Positions 20,868 through 22,013 of a DNA stretch of 22,013 nucleotides are shown piece by piece. How positions within the stretch are numbered: the stretch's first letter is position 1; every line of letters starts with the position of its first letter. Made by a program: the position numbers and the translations under genes. The stretch is from positions 1 through 22,013 of the IMG/VR virus record IMGVR_UViG_3300023104_000128; one strand, 5' to 3'. Origin of the DNA: a virus. Under the pieces are notes generated by a model. It searched no databases, was not told where the DNA came from, and worked only from the letters and a program-made list of their open reading frames with translations.

Positions 20868-22013
20868 AAAAATTAGAATGTCGTCCATATTGTGTATCTG
20901 TTCATCTGTCACGCTTTCCACAATTTTTACATACACCATTGTGTCGGTAATTTTGCTATGGCCTAAAAGCTTTTGCAAAACTTCGACACGTCCGCCACAA
21001 ATTAAAAAGTTAGTAGCAAATGTATGTCTGGCAACGTGAAAGCTTACATTCTTTGTGATACCGCAAATCTTTGCTATAAATTTCAATTCACGGTTGATAT
21101 ATTCCGGTGTAAAATTGCCAGGAAACAATGTTTGTTTTTCAATAAAAAGTAAAGCACTTCTGTTTAATTGAATCCTTTGAAGTTTTTCAGATTTAACGCT
21201 CGAAAAAACAAGGATATCACCTATAATATTATCAGTAGTAATTTTTTGAATATCGGAAATACGTAATCCTGTAAAGCATGAAAAAAGAAATCTGGCTAAG
21301 ATTGCTTTATGTGTCGCATTGACAAACTCAGAATTGAAATAATTATGCATTTTTTGCAGTTCCTTAGTATCTAAAAAGGACCTATTGCCTAAAAACGATT
21401 TGTTTTTAATATCGGAATAGTCCAATTGGGTAACGATTCCTTTTTTATTGGCTATATGCAGGTACTTCTTAAATGATTTAATCAGGGATCCAATAGTTGA
21501 ATCAGCGTTTTTCTTCTTTTTAAAATGAGCTTTCATTTTATCGAAGAAATCTTCTGTTATTTCATAGAAGTAAATTGTATCCTGGTATCCTTTTACTTTA
21601 TTCATGATTGACATTTGTTGTCTGTAAGTATTCGGGTGCAGCTTTTCTTTTTGATTAATCATTTCCTGCTCCCAGAACTTCAAAAAATCAATTCGAGAGG
21701 TTGGATTATCAAATTCATTTAAAAGTGAAGCCATTGTCAAAGGAATCTGCGATAGGCGATAGGTGACTTCAACTTTATTGATGTCAGCCAGCATTTTCTC
21801 AATAAGTAAATTATAATCCTTGTAATACGGATTCTTAGAAGTTATACGCTGTTTGATACAATCGAATTCCACAGGCTTCACAGAAATGTTACAAGCAATC
21901 TTTTTCTTTTCCTTGTTTAAGAAAATCTGCAAATACAAAGCACAAGTGCCATCTGCGCGAACGTAATCTTTTTTCATTACTATTTTCGCTGTAAGCTTCC
22001 CACTAAAATTCAT
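20853..22013 (-). CDS. int: Tyrosine recombinase, phage integrase
   Basis: This 386-residue site-specific recombinase would integrate and excise the phage genome. The N-terminal part (about 1-90, with DYVRADGTCALYLQIFLNKE) is the arm-binding domain of Bacteroidota integrases. Residues about 105-200 form the SAM-like core-binding domain. The catalytic domain carries the full set: Arg251 (FTGLRISD), Lys274 (SSVKSEK), His326 and Arg329 (SFHVARH), His352 (LLGHSKI) and the nucleophile Tyr361 (MVYVKI). The ATG is the last codon of the window, so length looks complete, but its promoter and the likely attachment site lie outside. It is transcribed against the late genes and marks this as a temperate phage or related element. 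Confidence 0.93.
   Translation of the reverse strand: MNFSGKLTAKIVMKKDYVRADGTCALYLQIFLNKEKKKIACNISVKPVEFDCIKQRITSKNPYYKDYNLLIEKMLADINKVEVTYRLSQIPLTMASLLNEFDNPTSRIDFLKFWEQEMINQKEKLHPNTYRQQMSIMNKVKGYQDTIYFYEITEDFFDKMKAHFKKKKNADSTIGSLIKSFKKYLHIANKKGIVTQLDYSDIKNKSFLGNRSFLDTKELQKMHNYFNSEFVNATHKAILARFLFSCFTGLRISDIQKITTDNIIGDILVFSSVKSEKLQRIQLNRSALLFIEKQTLFPGNFTPEYINRELKFIAKICGITKNVSFHVARHTFATNFLICGGRVEVLQKLLGHSKITDTMVYVKIVESVTDEQIHNMDDILIFKPLK

Noticed and set aside
20761-21039. 92-codon + strand open frame across the end of the tail operon
   Set aside because: It overlaps the end of the hub-like gene in another frame, crosses the bidirectional terminator and runs antisense to the integrase.

Overview
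The window looks like the late half of a temperate siphovirus-type prophage (or phage) of a Bacteroidota host, most likely Flavobacterium or a near relative. The grounds are an AT-rich sequence, almost no Shine-Dalgarno sites, a Bacteroidota-type -7 promoter element (TAnnTTTG-like), and a set of tail, portal and terminase proteins in the style of Bacteroidota phages. All late genes lie on the + strand. A tyrosine recombinase (integrase) faces them at the right edge. No tRNA, rRNA, CRISPR array, insertion sequence or early regulatory gene was seen.

Layout: 1-877 holds the end of a gene made of perfect 9-nt repeats (Ser-Thr-Glu x15), then a tail-tube-like structural gene, closed by a terminator. 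957-1283 is a lone small gene between two terminators. 1364-4354 holds a small membrane protein, an unknown protein and the small and large terminase subunits (DNA packaging). 4589-7262 holds a small unknown, the portal and a connector-like protein. 7306-9720 is a host-recognition block, ending in a PKD plus BspA-like repeat protein. 9731-11275 is a lysis cassette (holin, GH24 endolysin, lipoprotein/transmembrane unimolecular spanin). 11272-12669 holds a small coiled-coil protein and two probable tail-morphogenesis proteins. 12731-13090 is a solitary secreted protein with its own promoter and terminator. 13192-16538 is a tail-completion-like protein and the tape measure protein. 16580-17179 is a second solitary secreted protein. 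17301-20837 holds distal tail, collar-type fibre and baseplate/hub-like proteins. 20853-22013 (- strand) is the integrase.

The most interesting finding is regulatory. Six intergenic sites share an identical 9-mer, TGTCCTATT. Each is followed by exactly 19 bp, then an NANNTTNG element that resembles the Bacteroidota -7 box, then exactly 4 bp and an A. This is best read as a phage-specific late promoter in which the usual -33 box is replaced by a dedicated sequence. It divides the late region into at least six transcription units. At two of the six the predicted +1 base is the A of the ATG, which predicts leaderless mRNAs. At three of the six the promoter is joined directly to the T-run of the preceding terminator, giving an exact 17-nt repeat (TTTTTTTATGTCCTATT). 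The sigma factor or activator that reads it is not in the window.
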